A stretch of 64,000 bases of DNA, from the NCBI GenBank assembly GCA_032718475.1, contig JAUCBJ010002615.1, positions 1-64,000 of the forward strand, written 5' to 3'. The translations under genes were made by a program, and so were the position numbers. A model generated the notes under the pieces. That model did not search any database. It was not told the DNA's origin and worked only from the letters and a program-made list of their open reading frames with translations. This stretch comes from Nemertoderma westbladi. Lineage: Eukaryota > Xenacoelomorpha > Nemertodermatida > Nemertodermatidae. Of this stretch, positions 1 to 10,500 are shown one piece after another. Positions within the stretch are counted from its first letter, which is position 1; each line of letters begins with the position of its first letter.

Positions 1-35
1 CCCCCCCCTCCCCAATGTCACGTCACACTATATAA
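1..35. repeat. Edge of a C-rich dispersed repeat
   Basis: The window opens with a run of C followed by TCCCC and a GTCACGTCACAC motif. The same combination (C-run, CCTCCCC, GTCAC/GTGACGTCAC) occurs in the C-rich repeat at 786-912. This is probably the cut end of another copy. Too short to be certain. Confidence 0.3.
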
Positions 36-187
36 AATTAAATTATTACTCTTATATTATTAGAACAATAAATCTGGAATAAATTTGTCAACTATAAACT
101 ATAGATATAAACTAATATTACAAATTACAGTAATACGAGTTTTTCAGACATGCTCCCATGGGCACTGCAGGTGGTCTGTCATGCTTA

Positions 188-466
188 TAATGGCCATTGG
201 TGGGACATCAGCTACTGGGTATGTGTTCGCAGGGGATCGGCCTCCGCTTTGCAGGACATTGCTTTCGCCGTGAGGACCAGCCAGTGCATAATCTTGTACT
301 TTGGCAGCCTCATGGAGTGAATAAGCATGGTGGACAGCCCATGACTTTCTTGAGACGCATCTTAAAGGACACTGGCCTTGAAGATGCGGATGATCTAGCA
401 AATGTCATGGGTGATAGGGAGTTGTGGCGGCGCAATTTTGTCGACAAGCCGGCACAGCATTCTTAA
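188..466 (+). pseudogene. Non-LTR retrotransposon ORF2 C-terminal remnant
   Basis: An open frame on the + strand encodes a stretch typical of the extreme C-terminus of LINE-type ORF2 proteins, just after the reverse transcriptase: LRFAGHCFRREDQPVHNLVL, then a G-Q-P-M-T-F segment, then DTGLED, and MGDRELWRR close to the end. The order 'RFAGH ... LVLW.P.HG ... GG/RGRP.T ... DTGL ... M.DR..WR' is well known from RTE/Jockey/CR1-like elements. Only the last ~85 codons are present, upstream frames are closed, and no 3' tail is evident. It is a 5'-truncated, decayed copy lying upstream of the DCTN3 exons, probably inside a DCTN3 intron. The exact clade cannot be assigned by eye. Confidence 0.6.
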
Positions 467-785
467 AAATGCAGCTGCAATGCAGCATGCCGATCCTAGT
501 AGTAGTCGCAGGGGATTGATAATCAAAACGGGTTTTGGAACTACCGCTACCATGAAGGGATGTAAGATTTTTAGTAAAAATTTCGATGCAAAAAGATGAC
601 ATTCTTTACAAACACGCTCTCTAATTTTACCAATTATGGAAGGGCAGTAGAGGTCGTAAGGTAAGATTTTAATGGTTATCATTGGAAGAGGTAATAGTTT
701 AATAGTAAACACGTTAATAGTATACACGTTTAATAGTATACAAGTATACACATTATGTATTTAATATATATACAGTAATTTTATC
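467..785. other. AT-rich DNA, nothing recognised
   Basis: AT-rich sequence with short internal repetition of AATAGTATACA-like words near 715-760. No splice-flanked open frame, RNA gene or transposon end was recognised. It probably lies within a DCTN3 intron whose upstream exons are outside the window. Confidence 0.4.
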
Positions 786-912
786 GGAAACTTATAATGT
801 GACGTCACGATATTGCGGACACCCCCCCTCCCCCTCGTCACAAATCGTCACGAAATACCAAACCCCCCCCCCCCTGTCCAGCGTGACGTCATTTATGGAT
901 GGCCCCTTATAT
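786..912. repeat. C-rich dispersed repeat with GTGACGTCA ends
   Basis: The segment contains TGTGACGTCACG, two C-runs (about 822-836 and 863-874), a TCGTCACAAATCGTCACGAA block between them, and GCGTGACGTCATTTATGGAT at the far side. The palindrome TGACGTCA occurs at both ends. From general experience, GTGACGTCA plus 'ATGGATGGCCCC' with long C/G runs recurs as a dispersed repeat end in many invertebrate genomes, but I cannot name the family. It is likely the terminus of a transposon or SINE-like element. Confidence 0.45.
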
Positions 913-1380
913 GTTTCTGGGAATATTTTATGAATGGTAAGATGGTTCTTTCATATTATTATATCCAGGTTTTTATGTTTGGAGCTGTACATCATAGTTA
1001 ATCAGGGTCAACTACAGGGGGGACACAAAAAACCAATAAAATTGTCGAATGCTTATTCTTACTGATAGACGTAGCTTAGATACATTGGATAACAATAAAT
1101 AATATATTAGCTTCTGCAGAATTTTACGCTCTTTCAAATGGCATATAGATATCAACATATCTGGTTCGTTAACATTATAAAATTTAAATGCTTTTAACTT
1201 ATGTATTGAGTGTCTAAACTGAAAAATCTATGTTTTTTCGAATTCGCGCAGATATTCTGAAAAATTAAACAGCATCGTGTAAGGGGACTTAGATACTGAT
1301 AACTCGAAATAATTATTCGAAGTAATTTTCCAGCATTTACCTAAAAAAGGTTACATAATATTTACAATTTACGTTTACAG
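913..1380. other. AT-rich intronic DNA, nothing recognised
   Basis: AT-rich, no long open frame and no repeat of note. It ends in a pyrimidine-containing acceptor (TTTACGTTTACAG) at 1380 that leads into the DCTN3 exon, so it is read as intron. No earlier DCTN3 exon was found between 1 and 1380. Confidence 0.5.
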
Positions 1381-1475
1381 AAGAAGAAAGAATGAGAAAA
1401 AATATAGAAAGCCTACAAGCGATAGAGAAATCCAAGGACATTTTAGACAGTGAGCATATTAAAGCTGCCCGTAAT
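1381..1475 (+). CDS. DCTN3: Dynactin subunit 3, penultimate coding exon (partial gene)
   Basis: A 95-bp exon flanked by an acceptor (TTTACAG at 1374-1380) and a strong donor GTAAGT at 1476. It enters with two bases of a split codon and then codes for 31 residues, leaving in phase 0 exactly at the donor. The encoded end includes KDILDSEHIKAARN, matching the conserved 'LDS.HIKA' segment of dynactin p24. The product is the smallest shoulder/sidearm subunit of dynactin, the cytoplasmic dynein activator complex, and is largely coiled coil. The short helical, charged composition fits that. Upstream exons are outside the window. The identity rests on this exon plus the next together; on its own it would be weak. 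Confidence 0.8.
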
Positions 1476-4400
1476 GTAAGTTACCTTCACTACGTATCCC
1501 AATATATATAATCTTCAGTATTAATAATGTTTTACTACGATTATACAAAATATATGTCTATAACAGATAATAAAATGTCTTCAAAAAAATCATGAGCTGT
1601 TCCTATCAATACATTTATCTGACTTGATTATATTATAGATACCGGTACCGTATGTCCCCCTAAAATTCCACTATTTCAGTCAGGAGGAATTGCACTGAAT
1701 GACGTACGGAACACCAAGGGTTGTCGTGTGTGGAAGGATGCATCATTCTATTCGTCAGTCACCCCTGTCGTATTAATTCAGATGTTACCATCAGCCGCCT
1801 CACACGTTACTATTTCAGCTGTACCTATCAGCCGCCTCACACGTTACTATTTTAGTTGTACCTATCAGCCGCCTCACCGTTACTATTTCTGCTGTACCTA
1901 TCAGCCGCCTCACACGTTACTATTTCTAGCTGTACCTATCAGCCGCCTCACACGTTACTATTTTAGCTGTACCTCACAGCCGCCTCACGTTACTATTTTA
2001 GTTGTACCTATCAGCCGCCTCACACGTTACTATTTTAGTTGTACCTATCAGCCGACTCACACGTTACTATTTTTGCTGTACCTATCAGCCGCCTCACACG
2101 TTACTATTTTAGCTGTACCTATCAGCCGCCTCACACGTTACTATTTCTGCTGTACCTATCAGCCGCCTCACACGTTACTATTTTAGCTGTACCTATCAGC
2201 CGCCTCACACGTTACTATTTTAGTTGTACCTATCAGCCGCCTCACACGTTACTATTTCTAGCTGTACCTATCAGCCGCCTCACACGTTACTATTTTAGCT
2301 GTACCTATCAGCCGCCTCACACGTTACTATTTCTGCTGTACCTATCAGCCGCCTCACACGTTACTATTTTAGCTGTACCTATCAGCCGCCTCACACGTTA
2401 CTATTTTAGCTGTACCTATCAGCCGCCTCACACGTTACTATTTCTGCTGTACCTATCAGCCGCCTCACACGTTACTATTTTAGCTGTACCTCACAGCCGC
2501 CTCACACGTTACTATTTTAGTTGTACCTATCAGCCGACTCACACGTTACTATTTTAGCTGTATCTCAGCCGCCTCACGTTACTATTTTAGTTGTACCTAT
2601 CAGCCGCCTCACACGTTACTATTTTAGTTGTACCTATCAGCCGCCTCACTCGTTACTATTTTAGCTGTACTTCTCAGCCGCCTCACGTTACTATTTTAGT
2701 TGTACCTATCAGCCGCCTCACACGTTACTATTTCTGCTGCACCTATCAGCCGCCTCACACGTTACTATTTCTGATGTACCTATCAGCCGCCTCACACGTT
2801 ACTATTTCTGATGTACCTATCAGCCGCCTCACACGTTACTATTTTAGCTGTACCTCTCAGCCGCCTCACACGTTACTATTTTAGCTGTACCTATCAGCCG
2901 CCTCACACGTTACTATTTCAGCTGTACCTATCAGCCGCCTCACTCGTTACTATTTTAGTTCTACCTATCAGCCGCCTCACGCGTTACTATTTTAGTTGTA
3001 CCTATCAGCCGCCTCACACGTTACTATTTCAGCTGTACCTATCAGCCGCCTCACTCGTTACTATTTTAGCTGTACCTCTCAGCCGCCTCACGTTACTATT
3101 TTAGTTGTACCTATCAGCCGCCTCACACGTTACTATTTTAGTTGTACCTATCAGCCGCCTCACTCGTTACTATTTTAGCTGTACTTCTCAGCCGCCTCAC
3201 ACGTTACTATTTCTAGCTGCACCTATCAGCCGCCTCACACGTTACTATTTCTGCTGCACCTATCAGCCGCCTCACACGTTACTATTTCTGATGTACCTAT
3301 CAGCCGCCTCACACGTTACTATTTCTGCTGTACCTATCAGCCGCCTCACACGTTACTATTTCTGCTGTACCTATCAGCCGCCTCACACGTTACTATTTCT
3401 GCTGTACCTATCAGCCGACTCACACGTTACTATTTTAGCTGTACCTATCAGCCGCCTCACACGTTACTATTTTAGCTGTACCTATCAGCCGCCTCACACG
3501 TTACTATTTCTAGCTGTACCTATCAGCCGCCTCACACGTTACTATTTTAGCTGTACCTATCAGCCGCCTCACACGTTACTATTTTAGTTGTACCTATCAG
3601 CCGCCTCACACGTTACTATTTCTGCTGTACCTATCAGCCGCCTCACACGTTACTATTTTAGCTGTACCTCATCAGCCGCCTCACACGTTACTATTTTAGT
3701 TGTACCTATCAGCCGCCTCACACGTTACTATTTTAGCTGTACCTATCAGCCGCCTCACACGTTACTATTTTAGTTGTACCTATCAGCCGCCTCACACGTT
3801 ACTATTTCTGCTGTACCTATCAGCCGCCTCACACGTTACTATTTCTGCTGTACCTATCAGCCGCCTCACACGTTACTATTTTAGCTGTACCTCTCAGCCG
3901 CCTCACACGTTACTATTTTAGTTGTACCTATCAGCCGCCTCACACGTTACTATTTTAGCTGTACCTATCAGCCGCCTCACACGTTACTATTTCTGCTGTA
4001 CCTATCAGCCGCCTCACACGTTACTATTTTAGCTGTACCTATCAGCCGCCTCACACGTTACTATTTCTGCTGTACCTATCAGCCGCCTCACACGTTACTA
4101 TTTTAGCTGTACCTATCAGCCGCCTCACACGTTACTATTTTAGCTGTACCTATCAGCCGCCTCACACGTTACTATTTTAGTTGTACCTATCAGCCGCCTC
4201 ACACGTTACTATTTTAGTTGTACCTATCAGCCGCCTCACACGTTACTATTTCTGCTGTACCTATCAGCCGCCTCACACGTTACTATTTTAGCTGTACCTC
4301 TCAGCCGCCTCACGTTACTATTTTAGTTGTACCTATCAGCCGCCTCACACGTTACTATTTCTGCTGTACCTATCAGCCGCCTCACACGTTACTATTTCTG

Positions 4401-5745
4401 CTGTACCTATCAGCCGCCTCACACGTTACTATTTTAGCTGTACCTATCAGCCGCCTCACACGTTACTATTTCTGCTGTACCTATCAGCCGCCTCACACGT
4501 TACTATTTCTGCTGTACCTATCAGCCGACTCACACGTTACTATTTTAGCTGTACCTATCAGCCGCCTCACACGTTACTATTTTAGCTGTACCTATCAGCC
4601 GCCTCACACGTTACTATTTCTGCTGTACCTATCAGCCGCCTCACACGTTACTATTTTAGCTGTACCTATCAGCCGCCTCACACGTTACTATTTCTGCTGT
4701 ACCTATCAGCCGCCTCACACGTTACTATTTTAGTTGTACCTATCAGCCGCCTCACACGTTACTATTTTAGCTGTACCTATCAGCCGCCTCACACGTTACT
4801 ATTTCTGCTGTACCTATCAGCCGACTCACACGTTACTATTTTAGCTGTACCTATCAGCCGCCTCACACGTTACTATTTTAGCTGTACCTATCAGCCGCCT
4901 CACACGTTACTATTTCAGCTGTACCTATCAGCCGCCTCACACGTTACTATTTTAGCTGTACCTCTCAGCCGCCTCACACGTTACTATTTTAGTTGTACCT
5001 ATCAGCCGACTCACACGTTACTATTTTAGCTGTACCTATCAGCCGCCTCACACGTTACTATTTTAGTTGTACCTATCAGCCGCCTCACACGTTACTATTT
5101 TAGTTGTACCTATCAGCCGCCTCACACGTTACTATTTTAGCTGTACCTATCAGCCGCCTCACACGTTACTATTTCAGCTGTACCTATCAGCCGCCTCACT
5201 CGTTACTATTTTAGTTGTACCTATCAGCCGCCTCACACGTTACTATTTTAGTTGTACCTATCAGCCGACTCACACGTTACTATTTTAGCTGTACCTATCA
5301 GCCGCCTCACACGTTACTATTTTAGCTGTACCTATCAGCCGCCTCACATGTTACTATTTTAGCTGTACCTATCAGCCGCCTCACACGTTACTATTTCTGC
5401 TGTACCTATCAGCCGTCTCACACGTTACTATTTTAGCTGTTACCATCAGCCGCCTCACCGTTACTAGTTAAGTTCAGCTGTTACATCAGCCGCACCATTA
5501 CGTACTTTTTCAGCTGTTACCATCAGCCGCACCAGATGTACTATTTCAGCTGTTACAATCAATCGCCCATCGCATACTATTTCAGCTGTTATCAGCTGTT
5601 ACCATCAGCCACGTCTCACGTACTGTTTCAGCTGTTACCATCAACCGCCTCACATGTACTAATTCAACTAGGATCTAGGTAGATAGGTATTGGGTGTTTT
5701 GGAACTACAGTAGAAATAGTACCGTATAAAAATTGTTTGTTTTAG
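1476..5745 (+). other. DCTN3: Phase-0 DCTN3 intron filled by a minisatellite
   Basis: The intron begins GTAAGTTACC and ends TTTGTTTTAG, both good splice consensus, and is 4,270 bp long. Apart from about 300 bp at its 5' end (1476-1775, AT-rich, nothing recognised) and 70 bp at its 3' end, it consists of the 37-bp minisatellite described separately. Its length is therefore set by repeat copy number and is likely to vary between individuals (inference). Confidence 0.75.
1776..5672 (+). repeat. 37-bp minisatellite, about 100 copies
   Basis: Tandem repeat with period 37 bp; core CAGCCGCCTCACACGTTAC followed by TATTTTAGCTGTACCTAT or variants (TATTTCTGCTG, TTTTAGTTG). The homogeneous centre is about 1805-5440. 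Both edges are diverged: the left edge (about 1780) and right edge (5441-5672) share TGTTACCATCAG instead of the central TGTACCTATCAG, and the right-hand copies vary in length and sequence. Uniform centre with older diverged margins is expected from unequal exchange. Some copies lack two bases (CTCACGTTAC), others carry CACTCG or CATATG changes. The repeat encodes nothing credible; open frames on the + strand arise because 37 is not a multiple of three and stops are sparse. Confidence 0.95.
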
Positions 5746-5952
5746 GATTTACCAAAACTCCAACCATTGGGGATCGCTGTTGCCGAGCAACTTGACTCAT
5801 CCAATGAGCTGACAGTAAAAGTCCGAAATATGGTACAAGAGTATAACACCACCATACGGTTAATTTCGGAACAATTTATTGTCTGGGACGATTTGCTAAG
5901 TAAACACGAGGCAATACGCGAATTGCAACGAACAGAAGACACATGCCGCTAG
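5746..5952 (+). CDS. DCTN3: Dynactin subunit 3, last coding exon
   Basis: After the acceptor TTTTAG at 5740-5745 the frame opens in phase 0, codes for 68 residues and stops at TAG 5950-5952. It contains VRNMVQEYNTTIRLISEQF followed by WDDLL, matching the C-terminal p24 signature 'LLEEYN.TT..LS.QF..WD.LL' of dynactin subunit 3. The two exons give about 100 C-terminal residues; the vertebrate protein is about 186 aa, so about half of the gene is seen. The protein anchors in the dynactin shoulder, helping tie the p150 and p50 subunits to the filament (family knowledge). The tail after WDDLL (residues KHEAIRELQR...) ends where the family normally ends. Nothing suggests that this copy is broken. 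Confidence 0.88.
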   Translation, partial: DLPKLQPLGIAVAEQLDSSNELTVKVRNMVQEYNTTIRLISEQFIVWDDLLSKHEAIRELQRTEDTCR

Positions 5953-6494
5953 GTGGTGTTGTCATACGCTTCTTATGGAACTTTTACAGTAATATAATAT
6001 AGCGTTTAATAAATTCGTCACAGCGTCTGTGGCCCGTTAGAGGGCAAGTTATAAACTTATTTCCCATGTTGAAACATTATTTTACTATCTAACAAGATAA
6101 TGTGATTTAAATCATACAACCCTGGCATATAAACAGAAACAGTTTTTCATGTTTCATTGTATCGGTAGCTCTCGACTTACTTAGTATGTGAGTACATCAC
6201 TTTCATCATAAAAAGTTCAGTAAATACAATGTTTCAAATTAAATTTGATTCAAACCAAAGAAACCGCATATATTTTCCCCAAATCTTTATTTATTAACCT
6301 GCAACTAATATCGGTATAATATTAATATCGGTGATCGGACACTCTGGTGCTATTGTTTTTCTTTGTTTTGTTATAATTGTCGGTATTATAGTTTATTATT
6401 TTATTTATTAATGCCGTGTTCTGGATTTAATATTACACTGACTTAATTTATTACCTTTATTTCAAATCTGTCTGCCTAAAATGTGACGTTTTTC
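5953..6494. other. DCTN3 3' UTR and AT-rich downstream DNA
   Basis: Apart from the polyadenylation signal at 6008-6013, this stretch is AT-rich with no open frame, no tandem repeat and no transposon end that I recognise. It separates the DCTN3 gene from the SINE-like element. Confidence 0.4.
6008..6013 (+). promoter_or_regulatory. DCTN3: Polyadenylation signal, DCTN3
   Basis: AATAAA lies 56 bases after the DCTN3 stop codon, the only canonical signal close behind it. A GT-rich stretch (GCGTCTGTGG) follows within about 20 bases, as expected for a downstream element. Confidence 0.6.
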
Positions 6495-6645
6495 TGAGCC
6501 GCTAGCGGAATGGTTAGATTGTCAGACTTCCAACCCGGGGGTTACCAGTTCGATCCCAACTAGAAAATCATGATTCTTTTTAAAAAAAAATAAAAAAAAA
6601 TCAAATTTTTTTTTTTATTTAAATCAGATTTTTTTGTAAAACAAA
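6495..6645 (+). repeat. tRNA-derived SINE-like element with A/T-rich tail
   Basis: The head reads GAGCCGCTAGCGGAATGGTTAG (weak A-box-like; positions 6497-6518) and carries a good B box CAGTTCGATCCC at 6548-6559. The region between, GACTTCCAACCCGGGGG, resembles the anticodon arm of a tRNA, but the acceptor, anticodon and T stems do not pair, so it is not a working tRNA. A long A-rich then T-rich tail follows directly. Head plus tail fits a decayed SINE. Confidence 0.5.
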
Positions 6646-6916
6646 TAAACAAATAATAATCAATTCACCTTTTGTACCTTTTATAATGGGTTTGGTTCTA
6701 AATGAGAGTCTGGTTCTGAACGCTTGAGGCTACAACTGGTAGATGCACGCCCTGGTCCATGAATTGTCACTGGTACTGCTATACGATCTCCACCTTCTTC
6801 AATCACATTCACTTAACAAATACTTATATGTTGCTTTAATGGTATCACTATCTGACTACGCCTTACTTCTGACTACGCATTCCTTACCAGCCTGCTTTCC
6901 CATTGGGGTAGGCGAC
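6646..6916. other. Intergenic DNA, nothing recognised
   Basis: Mixed composition between the SINE-like tail and the repeat arm. A short open frame runs through it, but the translation resembles no family and has no splice or start context. Confidence 0.3.
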
Positions 6917-7422
6917 TCTGAAATTTTTTTTCGAGTTTTCGTTGGTTTCATGTGAGAGAATGTGAAAAAACCCCCGAGAGCAACTTTACTTTAAAAAAAA
7001 CAACATAATATATACACCATGACCCGTAATATAGTGTCATTTTCTGATGACACGGACCCCCCCCCCCCCCCCCCCCCCCAAATTGTTCTACAAATCTTTA
7101 TCATATTGCTTGAAATTTGAAGCACAGCTAGTTCCACTCACCGTGGTTGTTACCATGAAGCCGAAATTTTCGATTTCGCCTTTAAATTTTATTCATAAGC
7201 GTTTTAAAAGTGTCTTTTGCGAAATCGCACCCTCTGTATCATTGCCATTCTTCACTTTAGTCGTAATAGGTTGACTCACATCAATAGAAAGCTTGCGTTG
7301 CAAGGATTCCAAATATTCGTTTTTCGTTGAGAAACAGCTGAGATATAGGCGTTCAAAGATTGCAAGAATTATCGTTCGCTGCTGGCCATTTATTCTAGAT
7401 TTAATAAATACACAATATTCTG
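6917..7422 (+). repeat. Left arm of inverted repeat around the nardilysin gene
   Basis: The core 7015-7422 (408 bp) is found in inverted orientation at 10905-11316. Recognisable shared words: CACCATGACCCGTAATATAG at the outer edge, a 23-base C-run at 7057-7079, TTTGCGAAATCGCACCCTCT in the middle and ATTTATTxxAxATxxAATAAATACACAATATTC at the inner edge. An outer extension 6917-7000 is matched, inverted, at about 11850-11945. The family is not recognised and encodes no protein. It could be a terminal inverted repeat, or one of two independent insertions. Confidence 0.8.
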
Positions 7423-7543
7423 TAACAATTTGTTTATGTATGATTAGCTATGCAATATAGATATTGTATAGGCATTCCGCTGTTATTATATTATTATGCA
7501 CGCACGTTTAATTGCGAGTACGTTTGTATATTATGAATGAGCA

Positions 7544-7549
7544 TTTATT
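7544..7549 (-). promoter_or_regulatory. Polyadenylation signal of nardilysin-like gene
   Basis: AATAAA on the - strand lies ten bases after the TAA stop of the nardilysin-like frame. There is no poly(A) tract behind it, so the 3' end does not show the tail that a fresh retrocopy would have. Confidence 0.45.
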
Positions 7550-7558
7550 TGTTGCTAT

Positions 7559-10500
7559 TTATATAGACACTGGGTATAGACGAAGTTTGTTTTGAAACTC
7601 CATAATATTTTTAATGAATTTGCGACCGGTTGCTAAGTCTTTTGTATCGTTATCACCATGGCGTCCTGTTGCCAATGTGATCCCCTTCTCCGGTAGACTT
7701 TCCTCAAGATTATCCATGAAGTTGGGATCGTTTGTCATGTTACCTACAACCTGGAAGGATAACTTCTTACCCGCAGCAGATTCTGGTAACGCTTTGAAAA
7801 ACCAACTCTTGAATTCTTCAACTGACAATTTCGTCAAATGTGAAATTTCATGCACGCGTCTGTTGAACAGATACGTGCGATTTAGAATTTCTTGCCAATT
7901 TCGTGATACTTCCTCTCCTAGGCTATTTTCCTCTGCCACTTTACTGCTAATTAACCCTTCAACCAGCTCACCAAACATATGTTTGCTCATTAGTCGAATC
8001 TTTCTTTTCATAGTAGTTAGGCATTCCTCGATCTTGTTATCAACAAGATTAGGACTGTGCCTATCTATTTGGTAGATGACTTGGATGTGAAATCCGATTG
8101 TGCCGAATATCGGCCGCATCTCACAACGGATGTCGTAACCGAGTTGTTCCTTTGTGCGCAGAATCTCAGACACCGGTTCGACTAGAAAGTCTCTCAAAAT
8201 TTCCATCATTAGCAACGTGTCGATGGTGGAAGAACCGAACTGGTAGTAGTTAGAGGTAACTGAATTGACATCCCCCGCCATGGGGTTGCGAACTCGAAGA
8301 ACGTGTTGTCCCCTGGGAATCTCATAAACTCTAAGATGAGGAATCGCCCATTTATCAAGAACCCCGAGTTGTAGTTGACTGATCACAACATCAACATATT
8401 CCAAGGCATCTTCCTTCGTTAAATTCCCTTGTATTAGTCCATTAATGTGCAAATTATGTAGCAATCTATTTAGGTAGGTTCTAAGATCACTCAAATGAAT
8501 AGATTCAAGAATTTGATATTGATCTCTAGTGTTCCAGTAACTTTGGGGTAACACTCGCAATCTCATTTCCTTGCAAAGTATTTGTGGGTTTCGCATTGCA
8601 TTTTGACATTCCCTCGCAAACATTTTCTTTGCTACATCAAATACTTCTTGACAACATTCAAACTCAGCTATGAAACGAATAACCGTTTTCATAAGAAGAA
8701 GCAATTTGTCGTTGTAACCGTGTAGAGAAAGTACTAATCCCAAATGACCAGTGTACACTCTGTAATTCATATCAGCAGACCTAGCGTTATACAGAATTGG
8801 GGCTAACCGTTGCATAATAATCATTGCTAAAAGTTGCCCAGTGACAAATTCAAATGGTGCCCTGTAATTGAAATTAGTCATAAGGTGGGATTTCACATAT
8901 GCCTTGGGTACTCTGAATTTTAAATCCGGTTGAAACCAAACTTGGCATCCGACATTGTCGCAAATTAATGTGGGTTTCTTTCCATATTTGATGAGTTCAT
9001 CAGCGTCATACGAATTACAAGCATTGTCATCCCATTTTATAGCAAAGTCATGTGGTATGTATTTGTTTTGTGGCGGAAGATGCAAGTACTCAAGTTGTTG
9101 GTCGGTTTCCCAAGTATTATTTTGGTCTTCAGGGATGTCTTCTACCCCGTATTGTGTGCCGAACCATGGCTCAACTAAGTTAACTAATTTATTTGTCAAG
9201 GAATGTTTTGAGATAAGTCGATAATTTGCTATATGTCGATCTGTATCAACAACCTCTGAACATGATGTGAGAACCAAGTAGTCCCCTATTAAATAGTCCT
9301 CTGGGTTGTAATTTTGCATAGCGCACGCAATTTTATCTACATTGATCTCAGGATCTGTTTCGCTTCTGAAAACAAATTCCAACTGAGATATATTGGCAAT
9401 ATCACTCCAGAGTCAATCATAAGGTTGACATCTTTTTAGCATATTTATATACTGATGAACAATGTTGATAACAGCCATAACATTCTTAAGACCATCATGA
9501 GTTAGAAATATGTCAACATGAAAAAGACTTTGGAATGAGTTATCCTCAAACCCGCTGTCTGTTTGACCTGCTACGATTTCGACAGCCCATAGTCGTTTCT
9601 TTAAGTAATTTATTATAGACCCTTCGCCTTCATGACCTAATAAACTGGATAAAAATACGAGAGGTTTCTCTTTATAAAACTGGAATGTTGAATCTATAGA
9701 CCAGGTCACACATATTTTATTGTGATCGAAGATAGGTCTAATGTGCAATATTTTGTTGAAGCTTTCACGAATAAAAGGATCTTTTTTAAGAAAAACTCGC
9801 TCTTTATTTTCGTCTTTGGTCTCCAAGTTTGCGTGAAATTTAGAAAATGATTTAGTCACCCATTTCTCCACTGTTTCCAATGGGTGAAGAGACTGTACAC
9901 ATATTGTTATCAATCGTTTCTTATAAATGTCTTCATAAAACTTTACAATTCTGTCTCTTACATTGATGCCTTCCCGCTCAGGGATTGTGGACAATGTTTC
10001 TACATTCCCCCAAAAGAAACGCGACATTGGATGAGATGGTTTAACCGTTGTTTGAAGAACCTGTTCTTGACGATGGCAGTCGGTTGTGCTCTTCATTTGA
10101 AACTCGCTATCGAGCGCTTTTAGTTCTTTCTTCATCGAATCTTTATCAAACAATGGTGATATAAAATAACTCGTAAACCGTTCCAAAGCTTCTTTGAGAA
10201 ACTCTTGCTGTATGGAAAAATGAAACACTGCTAGTTCGTGGTCTGTATGGGCATTTCCCGATTCTCCGTGCTCATCGATAAAGGTTTTCCAGCTGTTCTC
10301 CTTCGGATACTTCTTACTGCCCATTAACAACATATGGTCGAGGAAGTGAGCCAATCCCGGCAATCCATCCAGATCGTCGAAGCTACCAGCGCCCACACAC
10401 AATGCAAAGGCCGCCTTATTTTCCTCTGACGTCAGAATGCTGCTGTTCCTAATGTATTTGTCGCTCAGTAAACATGACGTTCCACTACTACTACTACTAC

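Noticed and set aside
1728-5288. + strand open frames of 60-172 codons with SHVTILAVPISRLTRYYF-like repeats
   Set aside because: They are readings of the 37-bp minisatellite in rotating frames inside the DCTN3 intron; none has coding support.
6743-6955. + strand frame of 70 codons upstream of the repeat arm
   Set aside because: No family resemblance, no splice or start context, and its end overlaps the repeat arm.
7559-9382. Treating the two parts of the nardilysin frame as two genes
   Set aside because: Both are in the same frame, 30 bases apart plus a TGA, and the intervening codons align with the family. One interrupted gene explains them.
9413-9415. Selenocysteine at the TGA
   Set aside because: The family has no selenocysteine or catalytic cysteine at this position, the aligned residue is Arg, and no hairpin resembling a selenocysteine insertion element was noticed after the stop.
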